Positions 41,391 through 50,621 of a stretch of DNA of 64,000 nt are shown here, one piece after another. A program made the position numbers and the translations under genes. Each line of letters starts with the position of its first letter. Positions within the stretch are counted from its first letter, which is position 1. Source of the DNA: CAZPXZ01 sp965221505 (GTDB lineage Bacteria; Pseudomonadota; Alphaproteobacteria; Rhodobacterales; CAZPXZ01); assembly GCA_965221505.1 (NCBI GenBank), contig CBDCSI010000002.1, forward strand, positions 1,178,001 through 1,242,000, given 5' to 3'. The notes under the pieces were generated by a model. That model was not told the DNA's origin and searched no databases. It worked only from the letters and a program-made list of their open reading frames with translations.

Positions 41391-42341
41391 TCAGTTGATC
41401 CAGGCGTTGACGGTGTCCATGTTTTCGGCGACCCACATCTCCGCCACGTCCTGCGGATCCTCGCCGTCACGTCCGATCTTCAGAATCCACTGGTTCACCA
41501 CGGACGGATCCAGCTTGATCTGGCTCAGAAACTTCGCCACCGGCGGGTTACGGCTCTCCAGGGACCTGGAGTAGGAGACGTAGACCAGCGCATCCGCATG
41601 CTGGCAGTTGAAGGTCGACGCCTCGAGCCAGTCCTCCTGGTCCAGCTTAAGGTCGACGCATCCCTCCGACTGGGGCGGCTCTGCCAGCGGAACGATGTCG
41701 TAGGCGGCGTGAAGCCATTCCGGCGTCCAGTAATAGAACAGGATGGGCTGCTCCGACGCGTAGGCCGCCTTGAGCTGGGCCTTGAACGTCGCGTCGGAAA
41801 CGATCTCCGGCTCCCAGAGCTCCGAGAGGCCGTAGCTCTTGAACTTCACCTGCCACATCTTGGTCGACTTCCAGCCGGCGTCGCCGGCCCAGTATTCGCC
41901 CTTGCCGTTGCCGTCCTTGTCGAACATTGCGGCGATCTCCGGATTGGCCAGATCCTCGAACGAGGTCACCCGATCCGTCATATAGGCGGGAACGAACGCG
42001 GCCTGGGTTCCGAGATACGGCTCGTTGTGCGCGACGCTGTTCGCCTCGACGACGTACTTGTCCCACAGGGCCTGCTGGTTGGGCATCCACATGTCCGTGT
42101 ACACGTCGACGGATCCGTCGCCCTTGTCCATTCCCTCCGCGACGATCGCCTGGTCGCTCAGACCCTGGACGATTTCCGCCTCGGAGTTCAGCGGCCCGTC
42201 GATCACCGCCTTGATCACGTGGCCGATCGCCTTGGCGCCGGTCCAGCTCAGATCGGATATCCGAACGAGTTCCTGCGATTGCGCCGATGCGGTCATCAGC
42301 AGCAAGGCGGCTGCCGCCGCCACCGATTTCAGATGCTTCAT
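41391..42341 (-). CDS. proX: Glycine betaine/proline-type ABC substrate-binding protein
   Basis: A 316-residue periplasmic protein with signal peptide MKHLKSVAAAAALLLMTASAQS. The mature sequence has ISDLSWTGAKAIGHVIKAVI, DVYTDMWMPNQQ and FYYWTPEWLHAAYD, where clustered Trp and Tyr residues fit the aromatic box that binds quaternary amines in OpuAC-type proteins. It is the last gene of the leftward operon after the ATPase and permease. Ligand likely glycine betaine, choline or proline betaine. Confidence 0.9.
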   Translation of the reverse strand: MKHLKSVAAAAALLLMTASAQSQELVRISDLSWTGAKAIGHVIKAVIDGPLNSEAEIVQGLSDQAIVAEGMDKGDGSVDVYTDMWMPNQQALWDKYVVEANSVAHNEPYLGTQAAFVPAYMTDRVTSFEDLANPEIAAMFDKDGNGKGEYWAGDAGWKSTKMWQVKFKSYGLSELWEPEIVSDATFKAQLKAAYASEQPILFYYWTPEWLHAAYDIVPLAEPPQSEGCVDLKLDQEDWLEASTFNCQHADALVYVSYSRSLESRNPPVAKFLSQIKLDPSVVNQWILKIGRDGEDPQDVAEMWVAENMDTVNAWIN

Positions 42342-42405
42342 TTCGTTTCTCCTCTTGTCGAAAATTTGCCCGCTTGCCCGCGGGCCCGGTTCGAATTCCG
42401 CGGTT

Positions 42406-43968
42406 TCAGGACTTCACCTGGTTCGCGCGCTGCACGACCCGGTCGATCATCATGGCGATCAGGGCGATCCCGATTCCCGCCAGAATCCCTCGGCCGACCT
42501 GGGTCTGACCGAGGGCGTCGACCACGATGAAGCCCATGCCGCCGGCGCCGATGATGGCGGCGATCACCACCATGGAGAGGCTCATCATCACCACCTGGTT
42601 CACGCCGGCCATGATGGAAGGAAGCGCGAGCGGCAACTCGACCTTCAACAGGAGCTGCCGCGGGTTGGCGCCGAAGGCGAGCGCCGCTTCCTTGGTGCTC
42701 TCCGGCACCTGCTTGATGCCCAGCGCGGTCAATCGGACGATCGGCGGCATGGCGAAAATCACCGTGGCCAGAATTCCGGGCGGTTTGCCGATCGAGAAAA
42801 ACGCGACGGCGGGCAGCAGATACACGAAGGACGGAATCGTTTGCATGATATCCAGAATCGGCGTGACGATGGCGGACCCGACCCTGGATTTGCCGACCCA
42901 CACGCCGAGCGGCAGGCCGGCCACCACGCAGATGATGGTCGCCGCGACGACGAGCGAAACCGTGCTCATGGCCGTCTGCCAGAATCCGAACAGGGCCAGA
43001 TAGACCAGCGCCAGTCCGACGAACGTCGCCACCCTCGGGCCGGCGGCCCGTTGCGCGATGACGACGAACATCACCGCGGTCACGATCCACGGCGTGCCGA
43101 CGAACACCGCCTCGATCGCGTTCAGGAGCGTGCGGATCCAGCTGGTGATCCCGTCGAAGACGAAGCCGTAGAAAGCCTTCAGGTAGCCGATCCCCTGGTC
43201 GATGCGCTCCGAGAGCCAGGTGTTCAGGTTGACCGGGCGCGTCGCCGTGGATTCGCGAACCACGACGCTCCGCGACCCGTCCTCGTTCCGCGGATAGGAA
43301 TATTGCGGCGGTCGCTCGAGCCAGAACAGGGTCGGGAACTCGGAGATGGTCCAGCAGTCGAACCGGTCCTTGAACGGAACCTCGCCGCCGTCCTGGATGA
43401 CGCGGACGAGCTTGATGCAGCTGCGCTCGTCCGGCGCGAACTGGGTCGCTCGGTAGAGCGTCAGCGGCGAGATCAGCGCCACGATCAATGCCGCCGTAAC
43501 CAGCCTGCGTCCGCTGAACCCGGACTGCACCGTCGGGTCGATCCGCCACTTGGCGTAGTGGCCGTAGTAGAGACGGTCGGCGAGCCAGCCGAAGACGATC
43601 CGGCCGGCCACGAACAACACGACCGCGGCCACGAGGTAGCCGAACGTCCATCCCTCGTAGCGCTGAACCAGAAAGTCCTTGCCGTCGACGACGGCCTGCG
43701 CGGCCGCACGGTCGTATTTGTAGACGAGCGCCAGGTTGACCGCCGCGACCATGTCGACGCAGAACCCGATCCAGAAGAGCAGCCAATTGCCGCGCATGGC
43801 GGCCCAGACGAAACTCCCCAGCATCGCGACCAGATTGACATGGCCGCCCGGGAGCTTTCCCTGCTGCAGTTTCAGGAACGTGCGCGCGTAATAGCTGCCG
43901 CTCTGGCCGGCGAACTCCTCGAACGGCGAACCGGCTCCGCCGCCGCCCAGTGCCGTGGCTTGCTGCAC
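42406..43968 (-). CDS. proW: Glycine betaine/proline-type ABC permease with long N-terminal region
   Basis: A 520-residue membrane protein. The C-terminal half is a standard ProW permease with coupling loop EAALAFGANPRQLLLKVELPLALPSI (the EAA region) and IIGAGGMGF. The N-terminal half adds membrane segments (LLFWIGFCVDMVAAVNLAL, FGYLVAAVVLFVAG) and a likely periplasmic domain around residues 150-240 containing two Cys (SCIKLVRV and FDCWTISEF). The GTG at 43968 shares a base with the TAG of the ATPase gene, fixing the start. Confidence 0.88.
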   Translation of the reverse strand: MQQATALGGGGAGSPFEEFAGQSGSYYARTFLKLQQGKLPGGHVNLVAMLGSFVWAAMRGNWLLFWIGFCVDMVAAVNLALVYKYDRAAAQAVVDGKDFLVQRYEGWTFGYLVAAVVLFVAGRIVFGWLADRLYYGHYAKWRIDPTVQSGFSGRRLVTAALIVALISPLTLYRATQFAPDERSCIKLVRVIQDGGEVPFKDRFDCWTISEFPTLFWLERPPQYSYPRNEDGSRSVVVRESTATRPVNLNTWLSERIDQGIGYLKAFYGFVFDGITSWIRTLLNAIEAVFVGTPWIVTAVMFVVIAQRAAGPRVATFVGLALVYLALFGFWQTAMSTVSLVVAATIICVVAGLPLGVWVGKSRVGSAIVTPILDIMQTIPSFVYLLPAVAFFSIGKPPGILATVIFAMPPIVRLTALGIKQVPESTKEAALAFGANPRQLLLKVELPLALPSIMAGVNQVVMMSLSMVVIAAIIGAGGMGFIVVDALGQTQVGRGILAGIGIALIAMMIDRVVQRANQVKS

Positions 43969-45023
43969 TATGCCTCTCCCTGAATGCCGCGCAGAAGCGA
44001 ATCCTTCGTCACGACGCCGACGAACTGGCCGTCTCCGGTTCGAACCGCGACCGGGTGTTCCTTGCCGACGACCAGATTCACCAGGTAATCCAGATCCGCC
44101 TCCGGATCCGCCTGAGGCCAACCGCCCGCACTCGACAGGTCGCCGCCCTCGGCCCGGAATTGCTCCGGCGGCTTCATGATGGTGTGCGCGAACACCAGCT
44201 TCAGGCGCGAGATTCCCTTGACGAAGTCGGCCACGTAGTCGTCCGCCGGGTTGGTCACGATGTATTCGGGGGTGCCGATCTGGACCACCTCTCCGTCCTT
44301 CATGATCGCGATGCGCGTCCCCATCCGGATGGCCTCGTCGAGATCGTGGGTAATGAAGATCGTGGTCTTCTTCATCGTCCGGGACAACTCGAGGAACTCG
44401 TCCTGCAGCCCGCGCCGGATCAACGGATCGAGGGCCGAGAACGGCTCGTCCATCAGCAGGATTTCCGGGTCCGCCGCCAAGGCGCGGGCGAGACCCACCC
44501 GCTGCTGCATGCCGCCCGACAGCTCGCTCGGCATGCGGTCGCCGAACCCCTGCAGGCTGACGGTCTCGATGACCTTGTCGGCGAGCTGGTGCCGGGTGTA
44601 GATGTCGGCGTTGCGCAACTCCAGCGCAAACGCGACGTTGTCGCGGACGGTGCGATGCGGCAGGAGCGCCATGTTCTGGAACACCATGCCGATCCGGTCC
44701 GCCCGGAGCACGCGCAATTCCTCTGCCGAGAGGCTTCCCACGTCCTCTCCGTGTATCCGGATATGTCCGTAGGTGGGTTCGATCAGCCGGTTGATGTGCC
44801 GGACGAGCGTGGACTTGCCCGAGCCGGAAAGCCCCATCACGCAGAAGATTTCGCCGGCGTTGATGTCGAGGCTGACGTCGCGAACGCCGACCACCGCCCC
44901 GAACCGCTCCAGAACCTCTCCCTTGTCGATGCCCTCGACCCGGATCACTTCGAGCGCTTCCCGGGCCCGCTCCCCGAAGATCTTCCAGACTTCGCGGATC
45001 TCAATGACCTTGTCGTCCGCCAT
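43968..45023 (-). CDS. proV: Glycine betaine/proline-type ABC ATPase
   Basis: A 351-residue ATPase. MGLSGSGKSTL (Walker A near residue 64), FQNMALLPHRTV (Q-loop), LSGGMQQRVGLARAL (signature), LLMDEPFSALD (Walker B) and IFITHDLDEA (switch) are present. The C-terminal 90 residues hold a single CBS-like segment (HPVAVRTGDGQFVGVVTKDSLL). First gene of the operon; 250 bases upstream without gene before the FAH-family gene. Confidence 0.93.
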   Translation of the reverse strand: MADDKVIEIREVWKIFGERAREALEVIRVEGIDKGEVLERFGAVVGVRDVSLDINAGEIFCVMGLSGSGKSTLVRHINRLIEPTYGHIRIHGEDVGSLSAEELRVLRADRIGMVFQNMALLPHRTVRDNVAFALELRNADIYTRHQLADKVIETVSLQGFGDRMPSELSGGMQQRVGLARALAADPEILLMDEPFSALDPLIRRGLQDEFLELSRTMKKTTIFITHDLDEAIRMGTRIAIMKDGEVVQIGTPEYIVTNPADDYVADFVKGISRLKLVFAHTIMKPPEQFRAEGGDLSSAGGWPQADPEADLDYLVNLVVGKEHPVAVRTGDGQFVGVVTKDSLLRGIQGEA

Positions 45024-45273
45024 GAACCACGCGTCGTTGTTTTCGTCGTCGACGATCGATTGTCGTCAGCCTCATGCTGTAGCACGCGAGACCGACGGAC
45101 GCAAACGACTCCGCCGCCCCGCCGGCAGCCGGGCGCACGCGGCCGCGGCGCATCGAGAAGAACGGCGACAGGACGCCCGCTTGCGCCCGGCACCGTTCCG
45201 GAAAGGCGCCACGGCACCGGGAGGGCGACGACGCAAGCGTCCGGCGAGGCGGCCGGAGCCACCTTCCCCCTTC

Positions 45274-46425
45274 CTACAGGAGGTTGCGCAGACTCAGGTT
45301 GCTCATCAGGTCCCGAACGCCGAACTCCCAGGGCGGGCACTCCGTCGACAGTCGAACCGCGTTTCGAAGCGTGCCCAGCCGATCCGAGCGGATCGAGACG
45401 ACGTCCCCGAGCTTGTGCGTAAACCCTTCCCCCGGCGTGTCGCGGTCCTCGGTCGGCGCGAACATGGTGCCGAGATAGAGCATCAGGCCGTCCGGAAACT
45501 GCCGATGCCGCCCGACGGTCTGCCGGACCAGCTCCGCCGGATCGCGGCTGATCTCCTTCATCGAGGAATGCCCGGTCAAAACGAAGCCGTCGGGCCCCTC
45601 CACCCGCAGCGTCAATTCCGCCTGGCGGACGTCGTCGAGACCGAAGGAGCCGTCGAACAGCCGGATGAACGGCCCGATGGCGCTCGAGGCGTTGTTGTCT
45701 TTCGAGAGCGGCAGCAACAGCGCCGAGCGTCCCTCGATGTCGCGGAGGTTCACGTCGTTGCCCAGCGTCGCCCCCACGATCCGGCCGGACGAGGCCACGG
45801 CCAGAACGACCTCGGGCTCGGGGTTGTTCCATACGGAGGACGGATGCAGCCCGATCTCCGCCTCCGGTCCGACGGACGCGAGAACCTGCGCCTTCGAGAA
45901 CACCTCCGCGTCGGGACCGATGCCGACCTCGAGATACTGCGACCACAGCCCTTCCCGGATCAGGGCGTCCTTGACCTTCGCCGCCTCGTCCGAGCCGGCG
46001 CGCAGGTCCCGCAGGCTGCCGCCGATGAGGTCTCCGATCCTGGACCGGACGGCGTCCGCCCGCGCCGGATCGCCGCCGGCGCGCTCCTCGATCACCCGCT
46101 CGACCATGGATCGGGCGAAGGTGACGCCGCAAGCCTTGACCGCCTGGAGGTCGCAGGGGGCGAGAAAGTGCAACGACTCCGGGTTCCCCGGCGTGCCCGC
46201 CAGGACGTCGTCGACCGATCCGATCGAAGTACCCTGCGCGTCCCGAACCGCGACGGCCGGATCTTCCGTCTCGCAGACGTCCCGAACGGTGGCAAACCGG
46301 CGGCTCGTGATCTCGACGACGTCCCCGTCCCGGATCGCGACCACGCACGGTCCCCGGAGATCCGGGTTCCATACGCGGCCGATCAGGGTCGCGCGCGAAC
46401 GGTCGCTCGGCAGCAAGTCCGGCAT
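45274..46425 (-). CDS. Fumarylacetoacetate hydrolase-family protein
   Basis: A 383-residue FAH-superfamily enzyme. WNNPEPEVVLAV and GATLGNDVNLRDIEGRSALLL are the family core, supplying metal-binding Glu and Asp. The N-terminal extension of about 100 residues resembles the dehydratase-like branch of the family that includes sugar-acid dehydratases. Members cleave or dehydrate beta-diketo or sugar acids. It follows hydantoinase B by 104 bases on the same strand and may be the last gene of that operon. Confidence 0.82.
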   Translation of the reverse strand: MPDLLPSDRSRATLIGRVWNPDLRGPCVVAIRDGDVVEITSRRFATVRDVCETEDPAVAVRDAQGTSIGSVDDVLAGTPGNPESLHFLAPCDLQAVKACGVTFARSMVERVIEERAGGDPARADAVRSRIGDLIGGSLRDLRAGSDEAAKVKDALIREGLWSQYLEVGIGPDAEVFSKAQVLASVGPEAEIGLHPSSVWNNPEPEVVLAVASSGRIVGATLGNDVNLRDIEGRSALLLPLSKDNNASSAIGPFIRLFDGSFGLDDVRQAELTLRVEGPDGFVLTGHSSMKEISRDPAELVRQTVGRHRQFPDGLMLYLGTMFAPTEDRDTPGEGFTHKLGDVVSIRSDRLGTLRNAVRLSTECPPWEFGVRDLMSNLSLRNLL

Positions 46426-46529
46426 CGCTCTCTTCCCTCACTCCGACTCGCCGCGACTGTAGCGGCGTTTCCCGGCGCGCGTTCCGATCCGGACCGACCC
46501 CGAGCCGGGGCACGGGTAGCGAGCAACCC

Positions 46530-48080
46530 TCAGCCGTGGTTTCCGCCATGCGCGGTCTCGATCAGGATCTCGTCGCCCGCCTCGAGCGCCAGTCCGCTTA
46601 CGAACCGGTAGTCCGTCGCCTCGCCGGACGCCCGGACGACCTGCAGCCGGTTTCGACCGCCGCTCTCCAGTCCCGCCTGCGACCAGACCGGAATCCGCGC
46701 GCGGGTGAACCCCGTCGACAGCACGGCATCCTCGCGGAGCGCGTAGCGGAGGGACACGCCGCGGCCGCCGCGGCGGGGCGCGTCGATCGGGGGTCGGTCC
46801 CGGAGAGACTTGTGAACCACGTTCAGGCCGTAGCGGGCTTCGCAGACTTCCACCGGGCAGTTGTAGGTGTCGCCGTGGCTGATCGAATACATCGCCGACA
46901 TGCCGTCGCGATCCGCCGTCGCGCCCCAGCCGCCCATCTGCGGCTCCACCATGGCGTAGCCGCGGCCCGTATCCGGGTGCCTGCCGGCGACCACCACGCT
47001 GAACACCGAGGCGTAGCTTCCGGCCGGAAGCCGCTCCGGCATGGCGCGCGCCACGCACTGCCAGAGCAGGTCGAAGAGCCGAATTCGGGTCTCGAAGTAG
47101 TAGCCGTGCGGCGCCTGGGGTCCCGGATCGAAGATCGTGCCCTTTCTGGTGAGCACGCGCAGCGGCCGGAAGGAGCCCGCGTTGGCGTAGCGGTCCGGGT
47201 CGCAGAGCGCCTTGAAGATCATCTGGCAGGAGATCACGGCCCCGTCCCGGCTGGTGTTGTAGGGCGCCGCGCGGGCATCCGGGTTGTCCCGGAGATCCAC
47301 GGTGAAGGCGGCGTCGCCGATCTCGATCGCCGCCCGCCATAGAGCGCCGTCGTCCTGTTCCTCCTCGACCTCGAACCGCCCCTTCGGAAGCGACCGCAGA
47401 CCCTTCCGCACCCGGGCGAACCCCAGCTCGAAACTCTCCCGGACGGCCTCCTCCACCGCGCCGCGTCCGTGGGCGCGATACAGCGCGAGAATCTTCGCCT
47501 CCGCGCTCCGGCTCGCCGCGAGCTGCGCCCAGAGGTCTCCGTCGACGAACTCCGGCAGACGCGAGTTGGCCCGGATAATGTCGAAGACGCCCGCGATCTC
47601 GCGGCCCGCCTCGAACAGCCGCACGGCCGGCAGCCGCAGACCCTCGGCGACGATCTCGGTGACGTCCGTCGCCATGGACCCCGGCGACCGCCCGCCGATA
47701 TCGCCCCAATGCGCGATCGAGGCGGTCCAGGCGACGCGTTCGCCCTCGAAGAACGCCGGCTTCGCGATCACCACGTCGTTCAGATGCGTGACCCCGCCGT
47801 AATTGGGGTCGTTGGTGACGAAGACGTCGCCCTCGCGAATCCCGTCGCCGTGCCGCTCGAGGATCGCCTTCACCGACTTGTCGAGAACGCCGATGAAGGT
47901 GGGGATGCCGGCGCCGGAGCCGACCAGGTTACCCTCCGCGTCGGTGACGCCGGTGCCGACGTCCAGCACCTCGTAGATGATCGGACTCATGGCGGTCTTG
48001 CGAAGGACCGCGAACATCTCCTCGGCGGCGGCGCCCAACCCGGCCTGGATCACCGAGCGGGCGAAGGGGTCGGAGCTCAT
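46530..48080 (-). CDS. hyuB: Hydantoinase B / oxoprolinase-family protein
   Basis: A 516-residue HyuB-type subunit. Family blocks: MSPIIYEVLDVGTGVTDAEG, GDVFVTNDPNYGGVTHLNDV, IAHWGDIGGRSPGSM, GEYE-type region replaced by ISCQMIFKALCDPDRYANAGSF, and YGLNVVHKSLR near the end. HyuB normally works with HyuA to hydrolyse (N-methyl)hydantoins or oxoproline with ATP; no HyuA gene is in the window. ATG 48080 overlaps the peptidase stop (ATGA). Confidence 0.88.
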   Translation of the reverse strand: MSSDPFARSVIQAGLGAAAEEMFAVLRKTAMSPIIYEVLDVGTGVTDAEGNLVGSGAGIPTFIGVLDKSVKAILERHGDGIREGDVFVTNDPNYGGVTHLNDVVIAKPAFFEGERVAWTASIAHWGDIGGRSPGSMATDVTEIVAEGLRLPAVRLFEAGREIAGVFDIIRANSRLPEFVDGDLWAQLAASRSAEAKILALYRAHGRGAVEEAVRESFELGFARVRKGLRSLPKGRFEVEEEQDDGALWRAAIEIGDAAFTVDLRDNPDARAAPYNTSRDGAVISCQMIFKALCDPDRYANAGSFRPLRVLTRKGTIFDPGPQAPHGYYFETRIRLFDLLWQCVARAMPERLPAGSYASVFSVVVAGRHPDTGRGYAMVEPQMGGWGATADRDGMSAMYSISHGDTYNCPVEVCEARYGLNVVHKSLRDRPPIDAPRRGGRGVSLRYALREDAVLSTGFTRARIPVWSQAGLESGGRNRLQVVRASGEATDYRFVSGLALEAGDEILIETAHGGNHG

Positions 48081-49168
48081 ATCAGCCTGGCGTCCCGGGG
48101 CAGGCCGGAGAGGATTTCCGGGCCGTCCTCGCGAAGGATCACGATATCCTCGAGACGGACGCCGAACCGGTCCGTCAGGTAGATGCCCGGCTCGATCGAG
48201 AACGCCATCCCCGGCTCCAGGACCGTCTCCGACACGGAGGTCAGATACGGGGGTTCGTGAACCTCGATTCCGAGACCGTGGCCGGTTCGATGGAGGAAAT
48301 GGGGCCCGTAGCCCGCTTCCCGGATCACGCCTCGCGCCGCCTCGTCGACCTCGCGCGCTTTGGCTCCCGGCCGCGCCGCCGCCATGGCCGCCTGCACGGC
48401 GCGCTCGACGACGGCGTGGATTTCCCCAAAACCCTCCGGGGGTTCCCCGAGAACCGCCACCCGGGTGATGTCGCTGCAATACCCGTCGAGGCTTCCGCCG
48501 ATATCCATGATCACGACGTCGCCTTCCGCCAGCGCGGTGTCGCCGGTGTGATGATGCGGGAAGGCGCCGTTGCGTCCGGCGCCCACGATGCAGAACCGGA
48601 TCTCGGCTCCGTCCGCGTCGAACGCCTCCCGGATCGCGGCGGCGACTTCCAGCTCGGTCATGCCGGGTTTCATCGAGGCCCAGCCCGCCTGCATCGCCCG
48701 GTCCGCGATCGCCGCGTTCTCTCGGAGCAGCCGGTACTCGTCGTCGTCCTTGCGCATCCGGAGCCGGCCGAGCGTGGACTGCGCGAACTGGCGCCGGGCG
48801 CCGGGCAGCGAATCCTGAACCAGCGCGGCGAAATCCGCCCGCATGGTCTCGTCGAGCGCCAGGCTCCCGGCGTCCCGGACGCCGAGCGCGTCGAGCAGCT
48901 CGAGGAACGTCGCCTCGGGACCGTCGGCGTCGTCCCACTCGAAGAACGGCAAGCCGGTGCGCTCGCGCGACGACTCTGCGTTCAGCGCGGGCATCAGGAA
49001 TCCCTCGCCCGAATCGGCCACGCACAGAAGGCAGGCCCGTTCGTCCGCATGCGGACAGAACCCCAGAAGCCACTGCATATGCGCACCCGGCGCCAGCACG
49101 CAGAGATCGATTCCCTCTTCCGCCATTCGCTGGCGAAGCAGCGCCAGCCGCTCGTCGGTCTTGTCCAT
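48077..49168 (-). CDS. M24-family metallopeptidase (Xaa-Pro aminopeptidase-like)
   Basis: A 363-residue pita-bread-fold enzyme with N-terminal creatinase-like domain (residues 1-130). The five metal ligands are visible: VVIMDIGG and CSDITR (two Asp), HRTGHGLGIEVHE (His), FSIEPGIY and RLEDIVIL (two Glu). Members cleave Xaa-Pro peptides or, as creatinase-like proteins, small amides. Position before hyuB suggests a role in processing amide or hydantoin-type nitrogen compounds. Confidence 0.88.
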   Translation of the reverse strand: MDKTDERLALLRQRMAEEGIDLCVLAPGAHMQWLLGFCPHADERACLLCVADSGEGFLMPALNAESSRERTGLPFFEWDDADGPEATFLELLDALGVRDAGSLALDETMRADFAALVQDSLPGARRQFAQSTLGRLRMRKDDDEYRLLRENAAIADRAMQAGWASMKPGMTELEVAAAIREAFDADGAEIRFCIVGAGRNGAFPHHHTGDTALAEGDVVIMDIGGSLDGYCSDITRVAVLGEPPEGFGEIHAVVERAVQAAMAAARPGAKAREVDEAARGVIREAGYGPHFLHRTGHGLGIEVHEPPYLTSVSETVLEPGMAFSIEPGIYLTDRFGVRLEDIVILREDGPEILSGLPRDARLI

Positions 49169-49300
49169 GTTCCCGCTCCCTTGCCGGCCGGACGCCGGCT
49201 CGTTTCCCCGTTTCCGCTGCTCTCCGCAAACGCCGGACGCGCCCCCGGTCCCGCTTCGGACGAAGGCCGGCGCAAACGCTCCGGCAGCCGCCGCCGCCGT

Positions 49301-50098
49301 TCAGTTCGGCGCGACCACGACCCGTGCGCCGAACGGCCGGTCCGTGTCGAATACGCCGGTCGCCGCGATCTCGTTCTCCGGCGGCGCTTCGCAGGACCAC
49401 TTCCGGGACGGGACGACGCCGCAGTCGATCTTCAGGAAGGCGCCGTATTCCGCCCGCTTGAGCGCCGCGATCGCCGGATCGATCACCGGGACGCCCAGCC
49501 GGTCCTCGATCTCCCGGTGGAAGCCGATTTCCATGGTGCATCCGAGGATCAGCGCTTCGGCGTAGTCCTCTTCCACCGCCTTGCGCCCGGCCTCCAGGAG
49601 CAGGCGGCCGGTCCGCTCGTGATCCTCCTGGAACTCCGTGACGCCGAGTTCGACATGGTAGAAGCCGGTCAGCCGGCTGCCGTGACCCAGCGCCTCGACG
49701 GTGGATTTCATCTGGTGCACCCACTTGCGGCGCCCGACGATAATCCCGAAGCGGTTGGCGACGCTCGCGGCGATTTCGCAGGACGCCGCGCAGGGCGCGG
49801 TGACCGTCATCTCGCCGGACACCTCGCGCGCGTCGTGCAGCGCGGTGTCGTAGAAGCAGCCGATCGCCAGCGCGTCGAACCCCTCCCGTGCGGCGGCGCG
49901 CGTGGCCCGCAGGATGCCCGCCGTCACCATCGCCTCGTAGCTGCGGTATTCGATGTGGCTGAAATTCCCTTCGCTCTCCGGCAGCGACGCGACGTGCACC
50001 TCGGTCTCGGGGCGCTTGTAGTCGCGCGCCATCCGGGCGAAGAGTTCGTCGTTCCCCCTGTCTTCCGTAATCGGACTGAGATAGAACACCCTTGCCAT
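49301..50098 (-). CDS. Asp/Glu/hydantoin racemase-family protein
   Basis: A 265-residue two-lobed racemase-fold protein. Both catalytic cysteines are present, in IGCFYDTALHDAREV and LILGCTMEIGF, unlike the family member at 29542. AAAGGAGG, located within the last codons of the GAF gene, precedes the ATG by five bases. With hyuB next door a hydantoin or amino-acid epimerase role is reasonable. A 132-base gap follows before the peptidase gene. Confidence 0.82.
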   Translation of the reverse strand: MARVFYLSPITEDRGNDELFARMARDYKRPETEVHVASLPESEGNFSHIEYRSYEAMVTAGILRATRAAAREGFDALAIGCFYDTALHDAREVSGEMTVTAPCAASCEIAASVANRFGIIVGRRKWVHQMKSTVEALGHGSRLTGFYHVELGVTEFQEDHERTGRLLLEAGRKAVEEDYAEALILGCTMEIGFHREIEDRLGVPVIDPAIAALKRAEYGAFLKIDCGVVPSRKWSCEAPPENEIAATGVFDTDRPFGARVVVAPN

Positions 50099-50099
50099 C

Positions 50100-50621
50100 T
50101 TAACCTCCTTTCGGTTCGCCTCCGCCGGACCCGGCCGGTCCCCCCCGGCGTACGCTCTCGGCGAGGAGCAGGGCCAGCGCGGCCCAGGGCTTCAGCGTCT
50201 CGGCCGCCTCGACCCGTTCCGGCGTGTAGTGCCCGGCGACGTGCAGGCAGTTCAGCGTGCCGCGGACTTCGCCGGCGATCGTCACCGGCAGGTTCAGGCA
50301 ACTCTCGCAGCCGAGCGACCGGATGAGTTCGTGATCCGGAAACACCGACGCGATCTCCTCGATGCGGTTGGCCACGAACGTCTGCCGGCGATCCAGCACG
50401 AGTTCGGACCAGCGGTTGCCGGGGATCGGCTTCTCGCCGGACGCCGGATAGGCGTCCGGCATGTTGGTGTAGCTGCGCAGGCCGGTCCGCCGCTCGGGAG
50501 AGAACTCCATCACCGTGAACAGCCGGACGCCGATCGTCTCGCGGACGATCTCCTCGAGCGCGGAAAAGGTCCGCTCCGGCTGCCCGGTCCCTTCGGCGAC
50601 GGCGCGGGCGAGCCGGATCAT
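50100..50621 (-). CDS. Stand-alone GAF-domain protein
   Basis: A 173-residue soluble protein consisting of little more than a GAF domain: VRLFTVMEFSPERRTGLRSY, RQTFVANRIEEIASVF, LGCESCLNLPVTIAGEVRGTLNCLH. No output domain is fused. Start overlaps the ATPase stop (ATGA). Within a transporter and amidohydrolase operon it may sense the substrate or act as a small-molecule-binding accessory; true ligand unknown. Confidence 0.8.
   Translation of the reverse strand: MIRLARAVAEGTGQPERTFSALEEIVRETIGVRLFTVMEFSPERRTGLRSYTNMPDAYPASGEKPIPGNRWSELVLDRRQTFVANRIEEIASVFPDHELIRSLGCESCLNLPVTIAGEVRGTLNCLHVAGHYTPERVEAAETLKPWAALALLLAESVRRGGPAGSGGGEPKGG

Noticed and set aside
41189..41470. A 93-codon minus-strand ORF at the right edge of the island
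   Set aside because: Mostly antisense-like extension beyond proX with low-complexity Arg/Ser/Gly content; its frame differs from the reconstructed membrane-protein start and it lacks a ribosome site.
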